A stretch of DNA of 64,000 nt from an uncultured Clostridia bacterium (GCA_934130705.1 CAKOYL010000001.1:1-64000); one strand, 5' to 3'. Counted from the stretch's first letter, positions 7,360-16,398 are shown. A program made the numbers and translations. The notes: a model not told the origin generated them from the sequence alone.

Positions 7360-9480
7360 TTATTCTTTTACTATTTCAAAATCTATTTGTCTAAGTAATT
7401 TGTTAGCAGAAATAACTCTAATTTTTACTTTATCACCAATTTTATAAACCTTATTAGAATTTTCGCCAATTAGTCTTTTTCTTTCCTCATCATATATAAA
7501 ATACTCATTCCCTAAATTTTCAAATCTAATTAAACCTTCAACGGTATTTTCTAACTCAACAAAAATCCCAAATTGTGTAACAGAAGATATAATTCCATCA
7601 AATTCCTGTCCTATTTTGTCTTGCATAAATTCAGCTTTTTTCATATCTTCACTATCACGTTCTGCCTTTGTTGCGACTTTTTCTCTTTCTGAAGATGCCT
7701 TTGCTCTGTCAATTGCTTTTTGTTTAAAATCTTCTATGAATTTGTCACTTACAACATAATTTTCTTCTAAATATTTTGATATGATTCTGTGTATAAATAA
7801 ATCAGGGTATCTTCTTATTGGAGATGTAAAATGGCAGTAATATTTACTTGCTATACCAAAATGTCCTTTGTTTTCCGCTTCATATCTTGCAATTTTTAAT
7901 GTTCTTAATATTAGAGTTGATACTACCTTTTCCTCTTCTTTTCCCTTTATTTCCTCTAATATTTTTGACACTTCTTTTGGATATATTTTTTCATTTGCAA
8001 TTCTTATTTTTAGTCCGAAGTTATATAAAAATTTATTTAATTCTTTTACTTTTTCTATGTCAGGGTCTTCATGTACTCTATATATAAATGGTGCTTCTAA
8101 CCAATAAAATTTTTCTGCTATTGTTTCATTTGCACTTAACATAAATTGCTCTATTATTTCATTACTAAAACTTGTTTCATATTTTCCTATGTGTATTACT
8201 TTTCCATTTTCATCTAAATCTATTTTACTTTCAGGAATGTCTAAATTCAAGTAACCTTGTTCTAGTCTTCTTTCTTTTAATATTTGTGCTAATTCTGCCA
8301 TTAATTCAAAGTTATGAATATATTTTTCATATTTTTTTAATACGTTTTCGTCTGATTTATCTAATATTTTCTGCACATCATGATAATTCATTCTTTCTGT
8401 AACATTTATTACACCTTTATATACTTCTGCAGAAACCACTTCACCTTTATTATTTATTTCCATTGAACATGATAATGTCAATCTATCTTCTCCTGCATTT
8501 AAACTACAAATTCCGTTTGAAAGTTCTTTTGGCAACATTGGTATAACTCTACTTAGCATATATACACTTGTTCCTCTAATTTGTGCTTCTCTATCTAATA
8601 AACTTCCTTCTCTTACATAGTGGCTTACATCTGCTATATGTACATCAAGTCTATAATTTCCATTGTCTAATTTTATTACTCTTACAGCATCATCTAAATC
8701 TTTTGCATCTTCTCCGTCTATTGTAAATATTATATGTTTTCTACAGTCTATTCTATTTTGAATTTCTTTTTCGTCTATTTTATCTCCATATTTTTTTGCC
8801 TCTTCTATAACATTTTGTGGAAATTCAGATGGTAAATCATATTCTTTTATAAGTGACAACATATCTACTCCTGCTTCATCTATAGAGCCTAGTACTTCCA
8901 CGATTTCCCCTTCAGCATTTTTTCCTTTTCGTGGATATTTTGTTATTTTTACTACTACTTTTTGATTATTTTTGGCATTTAAAAATTTTCCTTTTGATAT
9001 AAATATATCTGTTCCAAATGCTTTATCATCTGGCACTACAAATCCAAAATTTCTGCTTTCTTGGAAAGTTCCTACTACTGTTTCTTTTTCATGTTTTATT
9101 ATTTTCTTTATTTTCCCCTCTGCTCTTTTTACTTTATTTTGTTCTTCTGTTATTTCAATTAATACTCTATCTCCGTTTAGGGCATTCAAAGAATCTTCTT
9201 TTGCTATATATATTTCATCTTCTCTGTTTTCTATTTTTACAAACCCAAATCCTCTTTGATTTTTTCTATATGTTCCTTCTACGAAATTTTCTCCAATTAA
9301 TCTATATCTATTCTTTTTGTTTTTTACTATTTTGTAGTCTTCTTCTAAATATTTTATTGTGTCTAAAAATTGGTTGTATTCTTTTTTGGGCACTCCTAAA
9401 AACATGGCTATTTCCTTTGCTTTCATTGGAGTGTAATTTTCGTCTTTCATAAAATTCAAAATTAATTCTTGTTTTTCCAT
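7360..9480 (-). CDS. rnr: Ribonuclease R
   Basis: 706 residues, normal for RNase R, a processive 3'-5' exoribonuclease that degrades structured RNA. An N-terminal winged helix (about 1-65) is followed by two cold-shock-like OB domains. The RNB catalytic domain has the acidic cluster IDGEDAKDLDDAV, and a C-terminal S1 domain contains GIISSVTQFGIFVELENTVEGLIRF, read as two shorter blocks. It follows secG, the usual Firmicutes order. The ATG has no adjacent Shine-Dalgarno; AAAGGAG lies 27 bases upstream, separated by a small hairpin (see findings). Confidence 0.96.
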   Translation of the reverse strand: MEKQELILNFMKDENYTPMKAKEIAMFLGVPKKEYNQFLDTIKYLEEDYKIVKNKKNRYRLIGENFVEGTYRKNQRGFGFVKIENREDEIYIAKEDSLNALNGDRVLIEITEEQNKVKRAEGKIKKIIKHEKETVVGTFQESRNFGFVVPDDKAFGTDIFISKGKFLNAKNNQKVVVKITKYPRKGKNAEGEIVEVLGSIDEAGVDMLSLIKEYDLPSEFPQNVIEEAKKYGDKIDEKEIQNRIDCRKHIIFTIDGEDAKDLDDAVRVIKLDNGNYRLDVHIADVSHYVREGSLLDREAQIRGTSVYMLSRVIPMLPKELSNGICSLNAGEDRLTLSCSMEINNKGEVVSAEVYKGVINVTERMNYHDVQKILDKSDENVLKKYEKYIHNFELMAELAQILKERRLEQGYLNLDIPESKIDLDENGKVIHIGKYETSFSNEIIEQFMLSANETIAEKFYWLEAPFIYRVHEDPDIEKVKELNKFLYNFGLKIRIANEKIYPKEVSKILEEIKGKEEEKVVSTLILRTLKIARYEAENKGHFGIASKYYCHFTSPIRRYPDLFIHRIISKYLEENYVVSDKFIEDFKQKAIDRAKASSEREKVATKAERDSEDMKKAEFMQDKIGQEFDGIISSVTQFGIFVELENTVEGLIRFENLGNEYFIYDEERKRLIGENSNKVYKIGDKVKIRVISANKLLRQIDFEIVKE

Positions 9481-9487
9481 ATTTTTA

Positions 9488-9514
9488 AATTGCTTTATTT
9501 CGCAATTCTCCTTT
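9488..9514 (-). promoter_or_regulatory. Hairpin between Shine-Dalgarno and start codon of rnr
   Basis: On the minus strand AAAGGAG (9514-9508) is followed directly by AATTGC-8 nt-GCAATT (9507-9488), then seven bases and the ATG at 9480. If the stem forms, the ribosome binding site comes within a normal seven-base distance of the ATG; if it is open, the spacing is about 27 bases and too long. This could make rnr translation structure- or temperature-dependent. Confidence 0.45.
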
Positions 9515-9532
9515 CTTTTTAATAAATATATT

Positions 9533-9560
9533 AAAAGGCGAGTTTTTTACCCGCCTTTTT
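9533..9560 (-). terminator. Hairpin between secG and rnr
   Basis: A stem of about ten pairs (AAAAGGCG and its complement in CCCGCCTTTT) lies just after the secG stop. On the minus strand it is followed by TTTTAATATATTT, so it is a weak or partial terminator for secG. It may attenuate read-through into rnr. Confidence 0.6.
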
Positions 9561-9565
9561 ATGTT

Positions 9566-9814
9566 TTATGCTAAATATAATATTCCTAATACTATTGTTA
9601 ATATTGCAAATACAATTGCTAAGATAATTGTCCATCTTTTTTGTTTTCCTTCTTTTGTTCTTCCTTTGTTTTTTTCATAGAAGTTATTTGTTGATGAACC
9701 TGTTATTGTTGATGATAGTCCTGAATCATCTTTTGTTTGTATTGTTGCTAATATTATTACAGCAAGTGCTACTATAAAATATATTACTGTTAGTATTGTT
9801 TTTATTATTTCCAT
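9566..9814 (-). CDS. secG: Preprotein translocase subunit SecG
   Basis: 82 residues with two membrane helices (about 4-24 and 60-80) around a polar loop. This is the size and topology of SecG, an accessory subunit of SecYEG. The family hallmark region, helix 1 then IQTKDDSGLSSTITGSS, is present. A GGAGGAATTATAA ribosome binding site precedes the ATG. It lies immediately upstream of rnr, the common Firmicutes arrangement. Confidence 0.92.
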   Translation of the reverse strand: MEIIKTILTVIYFIVALAVIILATIQTKDDSGLSSTITGSSTNNFYEKNKGRTKEGKQKRWTIILAIVFAILTIVLGILYLA

Positions 9815-9900
9815 TTATAATTCCTCCTTGCGGTTTCTTCCGATTTTCTATTACTTGCATATTTTACCATATTAAATTATAAAAAGCAAGTGAATATTTG

Positions 9901-10590
9901 TTAAAATATCAAAAATATAAAACTTAAAATTACAGCTTTTGTTATAATTCCTTCAAAAAATTTAAAATTAACAATTTTTATGCCCATATCATTTAATTCA
10001 TCATATTTTTTTATTACAGACTCTATTTCTTTTTTAGTTGAAATATTTTTTTCTTTCATATATTCTTTTGCTAAAAATCTAGCCTTTATCATTGCATCAT
10101 TTTCAAGATAAGTTCTTATTGAGTAATATACTAAACCTAATACCAAGAATATTGATATAAATAACATTTTAAATTGCAATACTTTAAAAACGCCTAAAAT
10201 AGCAATAATACCAAAATACAATAAATATAAATTAGAAAAAATGAAATTACTCCATAATATTTTCTTATCTTGAATTGAATGTAAACATTCATGAGCTATT
10301 GTTTGAATTCTTGTATAGCTTCTATTCAAATTTGCTATAAATATTTTATTGCTCATTACTAAATATAATGTTGCATTTGAATTGGTATCTTCTTCTATTT
10401 TTACAGTATTATTATTTACTTTTTCTAATATTTCTTTGCATATTACTTTATTTTCAGGGTATTTACTAACTATTTCATCTAGATATTCGTCTTTTTCAAA
10501 TTGTTTTAATTGTTTTATTTTTACACTAAAAACTATTTTTAAAAATATGTATAATAATGTAAAAAATACTAAAATTATTGTAAATTCCAT
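9901..10590 (-). CDS. Membrane zinc metallopeptidase, YugP-like
   Basis: 229 residues. An N-terminal helix (1-20), the zinc-binding signature AHECLHSIQDK (HExxH, about 99-109), two central helices and a last C-terminal helix are visible. The HExxH followed by IQD matches the YugP/zinc-peptidase-2 family, with Cys-Leu in place of the usual Val-Gly. The downstream YLENDA motif could give the third ligand. Substrate unknown; the active site sits near the membrane. It follows ylbF after a terminator hairpin. Confidence 0.7.
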   Translation of the reverse strand: MEFTIILVFFTLLYIFLKIVFSVKIKQLKQFEKDEYLDEIVSKYPENKVICKEILEKVNNNTVKIEEDTNSNATLYLVMSNKIFIANLNRSYTRIQTIAHECLHSIQDKKILWSNFIFSNLYLLYFGIIAILGVFKVLQFKMLFISIFLVLGLVYYSIRTYLENDAMIKARFLAKEYMKEKNISTKKEIESVIKKYDELNDMGIKIVNFKFFEGIITKAVILSFIFLIF

Positions 10591-10622
10591 AAATAATTCA
10601 ATCTCCTTTATTATTAAAAATG

Positions 10623-10643
10623 GAGGGATGTTAAATATCCCTC
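10623..10643 (-). terminator. Terminator after ylbF-like gene
   Basis: GAGGGAT...ATCCCTC, a seven-pair stem with a seven-base loop, lies five bases after the stop. On the minus strand it is followed by CATTTTTAATA. Confidence 0.7.
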
Positions 10644-10647
10644 TTTT

Positions 10648-10983
10648 TTATTGAATTACATCTTTTACTGCATCGCCAATTATCTTATTAACATCTGCTA
10701 ATAAAATATTAAATTTCATTTCTGCATCAAAATATTTTTTGGCCATATCATTCTCTACTAATTCTACATATAATTGTTGCATTTTCTTTACTTTTTCTTC
10801 ATCATTTTTTCCTGTTTGCATTGCTGTTATTTGTGCATCATATCTTGCTTCTTCAAATTCCTTTATTTTATTTTTTAATTCATGATTTATATTTAATGTT
10901 TCTTTTGCCATTTTATAATTTGCATATTCTTCTGATTTTTTTAATTCTTCTGCTAGTCTATTTGCAGTATCATAAACGTTCAT
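10648..10983 (-). CDS. YlbF/YmcA-family protein
   Basis: 111 residues, almost wholly helical, without membrane segments. The pattern (ANRLAEELKKSEEYANYKMAKETLN, then NHELKNKIKEFEEARYDAQ) is that of the YlbF/YmcA (DUF964) family. In Bacillus subtilis, YlbF, YmcA and YaaT form a complex that affects RNase Y-dependent mRNA maturation and Spo0A phosphorylation. Only one member is seen here, so its partner and exact function are unproven. It ends a run of minus-strand genes starting at pdaA, eight bases after yerB. Confidence 0.82.
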   Translation of the reverse strand: MNVYDTANRLAEELKKSEEYANYKMAKETLNINHELKNKIKEFEEARYDAQITAMQTGKNDEEKVKKMQQLYVELVENDMAKKYFDAEMKFNILLADVNKIIGDAVKDVIQ

Positions 10984-10990
10984 TATTTTT

Positions 10991-12040
10991 TCACTCCATT
11001 TCTACTTGTGCATCTATTGGACAAATATTTACCCACGTATTTCCATCATTTACTTTTATTTCATTTCCTTCTAAGTCCTCATATTTTGTTTGCTTATCTC
11101 TTGCTGTTTTTGTACATTTTATTTTTATTGCTTTTCCATTTGTTATATAATATCCATCAAATGTTCCTATATTTTTTAGTCCTTGTCTTCCTTTATTTTC
11201 ACTATCTGTTAATGTGTAATTATCGCAGAATGTTATTATTATATTTTTTGTTGTTATTGAGCTTCCTGTATCCCAATCTGTTTGAGCTTTATTTCTTGCA
11301 TATCTTTTATATACTTTGTTTTCTGCATCATATTCATATTTTACTTTTTGTAATGTAGAGTGTGGTATAGTTACACTATTTGCTGAAATTCCTTCTTCTA
11401 ATTTTACTTCATCTGTAACATAATTTAATACACTTTTTTGATTTGATGTTGTTTTATATCCTTTTGATTTTGCTGCTTTTAGTATAGCATCTGTACTTGT
11501 AACTGCATTATGAGGTGCTGCTTTGTCTTTTACTCTCCAAAATGTTGATGTACTTTCTGTTATTCCATTTAGGTTATTTATACTATATTTTTTTATATCA
11601 CTTTCAGCTTGTGGACTCCAACCATAGTGTGCATATATTGCATCATTTTCCATTGCATAGTCTAAGAAATAGTGTCTTGAACTTCTTACTGGTCCTATTT
11701 TATCTACTGTTACGCCTTTAAATAGTGCCATTAATCTTGTTTCTCCACCTTCTACTATAATTTCATATACAATATATGCTTTATTTAAACCTGCTTGTGG
11801 CCATGCTTGGTTATGATTATCTATCATAACCGCTATTGGTCTTTGAGTACCATTATAAATTTGAATTTTTTTATCTTGCAATTCTGCAGTTAATATGTCT
11901 TCATCATTATTTGTTTCAGATACTTCTTGCGTTATATTATTCTTTTTGCCTTCGATAATTTTATATGCCATAAATCCACCTGATAGTAATATTAAGATTA
12001 TCAATATTACTATTAAAATCTTTGTACCTTTACCTTCCAT
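10991..12040 (-). CDS. yerB: DUF3048 (YerB-family) extracellular protein
   Basis: 349 residues. One N-terminal membrane helix (8-28) is followed by the YerB/DUF3048 fold. Characteristic blocks are RPIAVMIDNHNQAWPQAGL, EGGETRLMALF, KIGPVRSSRHYFLDYAM and YAHYGWSPQAE. YerB proteins are envelope proteins of unknown biochemical role, normally lipoproteins. This copy has no cysteine at the end of its hydrophobic leader, so it should stay membrane-anchored. It lies between ybeY and ylbF, ten and eight bases away. Confidence 0.86.
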   Translation of the reverse strand: MEGKGTKILIVILIILILLSGGFMAYKIIEGKKNNITQEVSETNNDEDILTAELQDKKIQIYNGTQRPIAVMIDNHNQAWPQAGLNKAYIVYEIIVEGGETRLMALFKGVTVDKIGPVRSSRHYFLDYAMENDAIYAHYGWSPQAESDIKKYSINNLNGITESTSTFWRVKDKAAPHNAVTSTDAILKAAKSKGYKTTSNQKSVLNYVTDEVKLEEGISANSVTIPHSTLQKVKYEYDAENKVYKRYARNKAQTDWDTGSSITTKNIIITFCDNYTLTDSENKGRQGLKNIGTFDGYYITNGKAIKIKCTKTARDKQTKYEDLEGNEIKVNDGNTWVNICPIDAQVEME

Positions 12041-12049
12041 ATTATTCCT

Positions 12050-12523
12050 CTATTCTCTAGTAATTTTCAATTCATTTAATATCTTATCTTCTTTTGGTCT
12101 CATTTCTTTTTTGTCTTCTTCTTTAATGTGGTCATATCCCATTAGATGATAAAATCCGTGTACAATCATATAGCTTAATTCTCTTTCGAAACTGTGTCCA
12201 TATTCTATTGCTTGTTCTTTTACTTTTTCTATTGAAATTATTATATCTCCTAAAACATCTTCATGCTCAAAGTCTTGTTTTTCTATTTTCTCTTCTAATT
12301 CTTTTCTTTCAAACATTGGAAATGATAATACATCTGTTGGTCTGTCAACTTGTCTATATTCTTTATTTATTTTGTGTATTTCCTCTGGTGTTGTAAATGT
12401 TATTGTTATTATTAATTTTGAGTCTAATAGATTTTCTTCTTCATAACATTTAGCTATTACTTTTTTTACTATTTCTTCATATTCAGCATTTTCTTCTAAA
12501 TTTAAGTATGTTATTTCATACAT
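12050..12523 (-). CDS. ybeY: Endoribonuclease YbeY (rRNA maturation factor)
   Basis: 157 residues, the usual YbeY length. The zinc motif is HGFYHLMGYDH near residues 119-129, in agreement with the family HGxLHLxGYDH except that Leu is replaced by Tyr. Also present are NKEYRQVDRPTDVLSFP and GDIIIS. YbeY acts in 16S rRNA 3' processing and 70S quality control. Its ATG overlaps the upstream TAA by one base, implying translational coupling. Confidence 0.94.
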   Translation of the reverse strand: MYEITYLNLEENAEYEEIVKKVIAKCYEEENLLDSKLIITITFTTPEEIHKINKEYRQVDRPTDVLSFPMFERKELEEKIEKQDFEHEDVLGDIIISIEKVKEQAIEYGHSFERELSYMIVHGFYHLMGYDHIKEEDKKEMRPKEDKILNELKITRE

Positions 12524-13746
12524 TATGCACTCACCCTATTTTCTTTTAGTTTTAAATTTCCTGTATATTTCTTTTCTGATCTACATGTATTTTTTATTTC
12601 TCTAATAGCTCCATAGTCTACTAATTTTCTTTTATAATATACTATAATTTTTGAATAATCATATTTTGTATTTTGCATTTTTTTCATATCATTTTTTATA
12701 AATAGTACTTCTTTTTGCTTCATATATTCTACAAAGTCTACTTCTTTTAATTTTGATATTTCTTTGTACTTGTCCCAGAATTTTTTATAGTTTTCTCTTT
12801 CTTTCATATTGTCCCAGTAAACTTTTGTTGATAATAATCTTACATTATAATCCTCTATTAAATTAATTAAAGTATTATAAGCATTTTCTCTTTTTACTGC
12901 CATTTTAGTGTCTTGTACTAACATTCTAGCATCTTTTAATAATTTTTCGTAACATTGTTCTGCAACTATTAGTGGTATGCTGTGTGTAAACAATTTTCTA
13001 CTTATTCCTAACAAAATCATATTTTTTTCAATATTATCTTTTGTATCTAATTTTCCAACTGTATATGCTTCAAATTTTTCATAATCATCTACTATATCTG
13101 TAAATTCTTCCTTTGGTTGTATATTCATTTTTAATGTTAATATATTTTGTATATATTCTTCTAAAGTATAGAATATTTTTGTATAAATCCAATCATTTGA
13201 TGAATCATAAATATTGGTTGTATCTGCTAATTTTATAGAGTAATTTTTTAATATTGATTTATATAAACTATCCATTTTTGCTATATAAAATTTATGATAT
13301 TTATTTATAACTTTTTCTTTTAGTGTATTTTGTATTCCGTCATTATCTAATTCTAATAAGTATTTTTGTTTTCTATATTTATAGTCCATATATTCTTTTT
13401 CTTTTAGACTTGTCACTTCATAATATCTAGCTAAAGCATCTTTTTCAAATTCTGTTGCTGTATTATTTTTTACTTTTTTATATATAGAATCCATTACATA
13501 TTTATCTAAAGATTCTAAGTATGCTGTATAAGCATCATCATATTTTTTTTCTAATTCTTCTTCATTATAATTTTCATTCTCTTTTGTATAGTTTTCATAT
13601 GCTTTTATTACACTATTTCTTTTGATTGAAATTAGCATTCCATTTATTCCTATTCTTGTTGGAATCAACATTTTTGATAGTGTTTTTGTTATTTTATTAA
13701 AAAAAGTTGTATTTGCTCCAGTTATTCTAAGACTTCTTTCTTCCAT
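12523..13746 (-). CDS. Uncharacterised helical protein at the phoH position
   Basis: 407 residues from the ATG at 13746 (an in-frame ATG at 13755 is possible). It is rich in Lys, Glu and Tyr, with long predicted helices and coiled-coil stretches and no clear signal peptide. Residues 25-48 are the most hydrophobic part. I do not recognise a family. In most Firmicutes the gene between yqfD and ybeY is phoH, but no Walker A motif is present, so this is not PhoH. A sporulation or RNA role is suggested only by context. The stop overlaps ybeY by one base. Confidence 0.75.
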   Translation of the reverse strand: MEERSLRITGANTTFFNKITKTLSKMLIPTRIGINGMLISIKRNSVIKAYENYTKENENYNEEELEKKYDDAYTAYLESLDKYVMDSIYKKVKNNTATEFEKDALARYYEVTSLKEKEYMDYKYRKQKYLLELDNDGIQNTLKEKVINKYHKFYIAKMDSLYKSILKNYSIKLADTTNIYDSSNDWIYTKIFYTLEEYIQNILTLKMNIQPKEEFTDIVDDYEKFEAYTVGKLDTKDNIEKNMILLGISRKLFTHSIPLIVAEQCYEKLLKDARMLVQDTKMAVKRENAYNTLINLIEDYNVRLLSTKVYWDNMKERENYKKFWDKYKEISKLKEVDFVEYMKQKEVLFIKNDMKKMQNTKYDYSKIIVYYKRKLVDYGAIREIKNTCRSEKKYTGNLKLKENRVSA

Positions 13747-13794
13747 TTCAATCATCCTTTCCTTTTTTCATCATAAACATTTTTGTTTTATGAA

Positions 13795-14979
13795 TCAAAA
13801 TACTATTTTTTCATTTGTACCTATGTTTTCTAAAACTTCATATGTAACATACACTTCTATTCCATCTTCTTTTTCATAGGCATTTATATTTTTATTCACA
13901 ATTTTAGTCATGTCTGTAATATTTTTGTCTAATTCTTCTTCTAATTCTTGTATCCCTAAGTTTTTTGCTTCTTCTATTTCATATTTTTTTGTTTCTTCAA
14001 TAACTTCTTTATTTGTTGTTTTTATTATCATAATTGGTAAATAAAAATCTGAAAATAGTTTAAATTTCTTTTCTTCGTCTATTGTATCATAAATTTGAAA
14101 TTTTGAAACCCTTTTTGACAAATTTATTTCAAAATTATTAATTTTTATTTTATATTTATTTTCTTGTTCGCCTGTTTTCTTTCTTTCCGTAGTGTTATAC
14201 ATTATTTTTTTACTTTTTGTATACCATACTTTTGCTTCTATATCTCCTTTAGCATGAACATATCTTATTCCTGTATATTTTCCTTCCATCCATCCATTTA
14301 TTAATACTGTTCCGACATCAACCGTATCTCCTACTTTTACTGCTAATGTACCATTTTGTGCACTTATCTTTGTAATTATTCCTCTTTTATCTGAAACTAT
14401 ATTACAATAATCTTCATCATCTATAATTTTTGGTTTACTTTCTGCTTTTACTACTTTTACTATTGCATTTGTTCCTTTCATTTCAATTCCAATCCATGCA
14501 ATGTCACTTCTTTTTAGTCTAATTTGATTTATTATTTCTTTTGTATTTATTTTTCTTTTTTGTTTTCCTACTTCTAGTCCTGCTTCAATAAGATCTTGAT
14601 AAATATTTTCTACCTGTTGATCATTTTCTATTTGTATTTCTATATTCCATATAAAATTAGATGATATTATTAATAAAGCTATAAAAATAAATAAAAATCC
14701 AACAAATATTTTTCTTTTCTTATATTTATTAAATATAAATGGCAACCCTCTTTTTCTAACTATTTTTACTTTGCATTTTGTTTTTCTACCTATTTTTGTT
14801 ATTTCTTTAAAGTCATTTATTCCTATATTTAATGTTAATCTTACATTTTTTTCTCTTCTCAAATTCCATATTGGTATTTTCTTATTTCTACATATATTTA
14901 TAAATCTCTCTATGTAATATCCTTCCACTGTTATAGTTATATATCCAATTAAATAACTTAATAATATTTTTATAAACAT
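13795..14979 (-). CDS. yqfD: Sporulation protein YqfD
   Basis: 394 residues, the expected YqfD length. The N-terminal region includes ITVEGYYIERFINICRNKKIPIWN and TKIGRKTKCKVKI, read in parts. A central membrane helix (about 92-112) is followed by a FtsQ/POTRA-like segment and the IAWIGIEMKGTNAIVKV block. YqfD is expressed in the mother cell and required for normal spore formation; biochemical role unknown. It follows yqfC by 25 bases, the conserved order. Confidence 0.92.
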   Translation of the reverse strand: MFIKILLSYLIGYITITVEGYYIERFINICRNKKIPIWNLRREKNVRLTLNIGINDFKEITKIGRKTKCKVKIVRKRGLPFIFNKYKKRKIFVGFLFIFIALLIISSNFIWNIEIQIENDQQVENIYQDLIEAGLEVGKQKRKINTKEIINQIRLKRSDIAWIGIEMKGTNAIVKVVKAESKPKIIDDEDYCNIVSDKRGIITKISAQNGTLAVKVGDTVDVGTVLINGWMEGKYTGIRYVHAKGDIEAKVWYTKSKKIMYNTTERKKTGEQENKYKIKINNFEINLSKRVSKFQIYDTIDEEKKFKLFSDFYLPIMIIKTTNKEVIEETKKYEIEEAKNLGIQELEEELDKNITDMTKIVNKNINAYEKEDGIEVYVTYEVLENIGTNEKIVF

Positions 14980-15004
14980 TTGTATTTTTTTATCCTTTCA
15001 CTTT

Positions 15005-15295
15005 TTATTCATCTATATTTCTTTCAATATCAAATTTTTCTATTTTGCCAGTTATTTTTATATCATCATTTGTCATGTTTTCTAGCTTTAAATTATATCC
15101 ATTTACATTTATAATTCCGATGCTTGTATTAATTCTTATATAGTAATCCTCGTATTCTAATATACCTTTCAAATTTTCTATTATCATTTCTTCAAATCCT
15201 GTTATTATTATTTTAGGAATATTAGAATACACTTCTTGAGGTATTTCTAGTATTCTGTCTATTCGTGACATCGTTTTTTTGTTTTTTCTTTTCAT
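15005..15295 (-). CDS. yqfC: Sporulation protein YqfC
   Basis: 96 residues, matching YqfC in size and in its DRILEIPQEVYSNIPKI and GILEYEDYYIRINTSIG blocks. AAAAGGAGAAGCCT precedes the ATG. It pairs with yqfD. A perfect 11-base stem overlapping the pdaA stop codon lies directly upstream. Confidence 0.9.
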   Translation of the reverse strand: MKRKNKKTMSRIDRILEIPQEVYSNIPKIIITGFEEMIIENLKGILEYEDYYIRINTSIGIINVNGYNLKLENMTNDDIKITGKIEKFDIERNIDE

Positions 15296-15311
15296 AGGCT
15301 TCTCCTTTTCT

Positions 15312-15346
15312 CAAATCATTAGGACTTAAATTCGTCTAATGATTTG
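15312..15346 (-). repeat. Stem-loop across the pdaA stop codon
   Basis: CAAATCATTAG (15312-15322) and CTAATGATTTG (15336-15346) are perfect inverted copies. No T-run follows on the minus strand, only GAGAAAAGGAG, the yqfC ribosome binding site. It is more likely an mRNA processing, stability or coupling element than a terminator. Confidence 0.6.
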
Positions 15347-16131
15347 AATTCGTATCCCATGTTTTTTATTTCTTTTATTATGTCTCCTAATATATTTGTA
15401 TTTGTTTTTGAATTTCCGTGTAATAACATTATTTCTCCATTATGAACATTATCTAATATTTTTTGTTTTGCTTTTGTTTCATCAGGTTGTTTATTTTCAT
15501 TCCAATCTTCGTATGCAAATGACCACATTACAGTTTTGTATCCTAATGAATTTGTTACTGCTAATGTTTTTTCACTATATTCTCCCATTGGAGGTCTTAT
15601 ATATTTCATTTCATATTGAAATTTCTGATATATTGCTTTATGCATATCCATTACTTCTGTATTTATTTGTTCTTCTGTTAATGTTGGCATACTTTTATGA
15701 TTTACTGTATGATTTCCTACTATATGTCCCTCATCTATCATTTGTTTTACTAGTTCAGGTTGTGTATTTAAATAATGTGCTGTTATAAAAAAAGTAGCTT
15801 TTACTTCATTTTGTTTTAATGTTTCAAGAATTTTACTTGTGTAACCTGCTTCATATCCTTCATCAAATGTTAGATATATATATTTATCATTGCTATTTCC
15901 CATTGCTATTCCATTATTTTTTTCTAAAATCTCCCTATTGTTTTTTCCTAAATCAGGTTGTTCATGATTGTCATTTCTTTTTATTCCCCAACCTATTTTC
16001 TTATTACTAAGATTTTCTGTATTTGATAAAATTGTTTTTTCTTTTGATTGCATTTCTATCGGAATCATCGCTATAGTAAATACAAATATTATTAATATAA
16101 ATGTAATTATTTTTATTTTTTTTCTTTTCAT
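15319..16131 (-). CDS. pdaA: Polysaccharide deacetylase PdaA-like (spore cortex muramic delta-lactam synthesis)
   Basis: 270 residues. A single N-terminal anchor/signal helix precedes an NodB-type deacetylase domain. Motif 1 is TFDEGYEAGYT, motif 2 GNHTVNHKSMP and motif 3 RPPMGEYSE. The DEGYEAGYT form is diagnostic of the PdaA branch, which makes muramic delta-lactam in spore cortex, allowing later cortex hydrolysis. The start at 16131 is preferred because AGGAG lies nine bases away; an ATG six bases earlier is too close. First gene of the minus-strand sporulation run. Confidence 0.9.
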   Translation of the reverse strand: MKRKKIKIITFILIIFVFTIAMIPIEMQSKEKTILSNTENLSNKKIGWGIKRNDNHEQPDLGKNNREILEKNNGIAMGNSNDKYIYLTFDEGYEAGYTSKILETLKQNEVKATFFITAHYLNTQPELVKQMIDEGHIVGNHTVNHKSMPTLTEEQINTEVMDMHKAIYQKFQYEMKYIRPPMGEYSEKTLAVTNSLGYKTVMWSFAYEDWNENKQPDETKAKQKILDNVHNGEIMLLHGNSKTNTNILGDIIKEIKNMGYEFKSLDEFKS

Positions 16132-16282
16132 CTTCATCTTCTCCTATTCTTTTTTTAATTTTATGATTTTATTATAAAATTATTACTTAAAATATTTCCC
16201 CTTTATTAACATTTATCGTATCAGTTGCAAACATTATTAATATCAATCTTTTTACCTTTTGGATAATTTTGTAAATTATCTA

Positions 16283-16311
16283 TTGACATGTAAATAATTT
16301 TAGATTATATT
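16283..16311 (+). promoter_or_regulatory. Sigma-A promoter of agrA-agrC
   Basis: TTGACA (16283-16288), a 17-base spacer and TATATT (16306-16311) are close to consensus. Predicted start is near 16318, giving a leader of about 80 nt that contains a TGTCGAA Spo0A-box-like sequence at 16351-16357 and AGGAGG at 16387-16392. Confidence 0.8.
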
Positions 16312-16350
16312 GTATTTACTTTTGGAAAAAAAAGGAAATTTTATATTTTT

Positions 16351-16357
16351 TGTCGAA
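16351..16357 (+). promoter_or_regulatory. Spo0A box-like site in the agrA leader
   Basis: TGTCGAA is a perfect match to the 0A box TGNCGAA, flanked by T-runs as in many real boxes. It lies about 33 bases downstream of the predicted agrA start, where a bound regulator would more likely repress. Binding is inferred from sequence only. Confidence 0.4.
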
Positions 16358-16398
16358 CTTTTTTTTGAAACAATTCAGAATATAATAGGAGGATGTAT

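Noticed and set aside
9018..9452. Plus-strand open frames opposite rnr, and similar Leu/Phe-rich frames opposite other minus-strand genes
   Set aside because: They are antisense shadows of well-supported genes, without ribosome binding sites.
16381..16386. TATAAT directly before the agrA ribosome binding site as a second promoter
   Set aside because: Transcription would start after the AGGAGG, removing it, and no -35 is present at the right distance.
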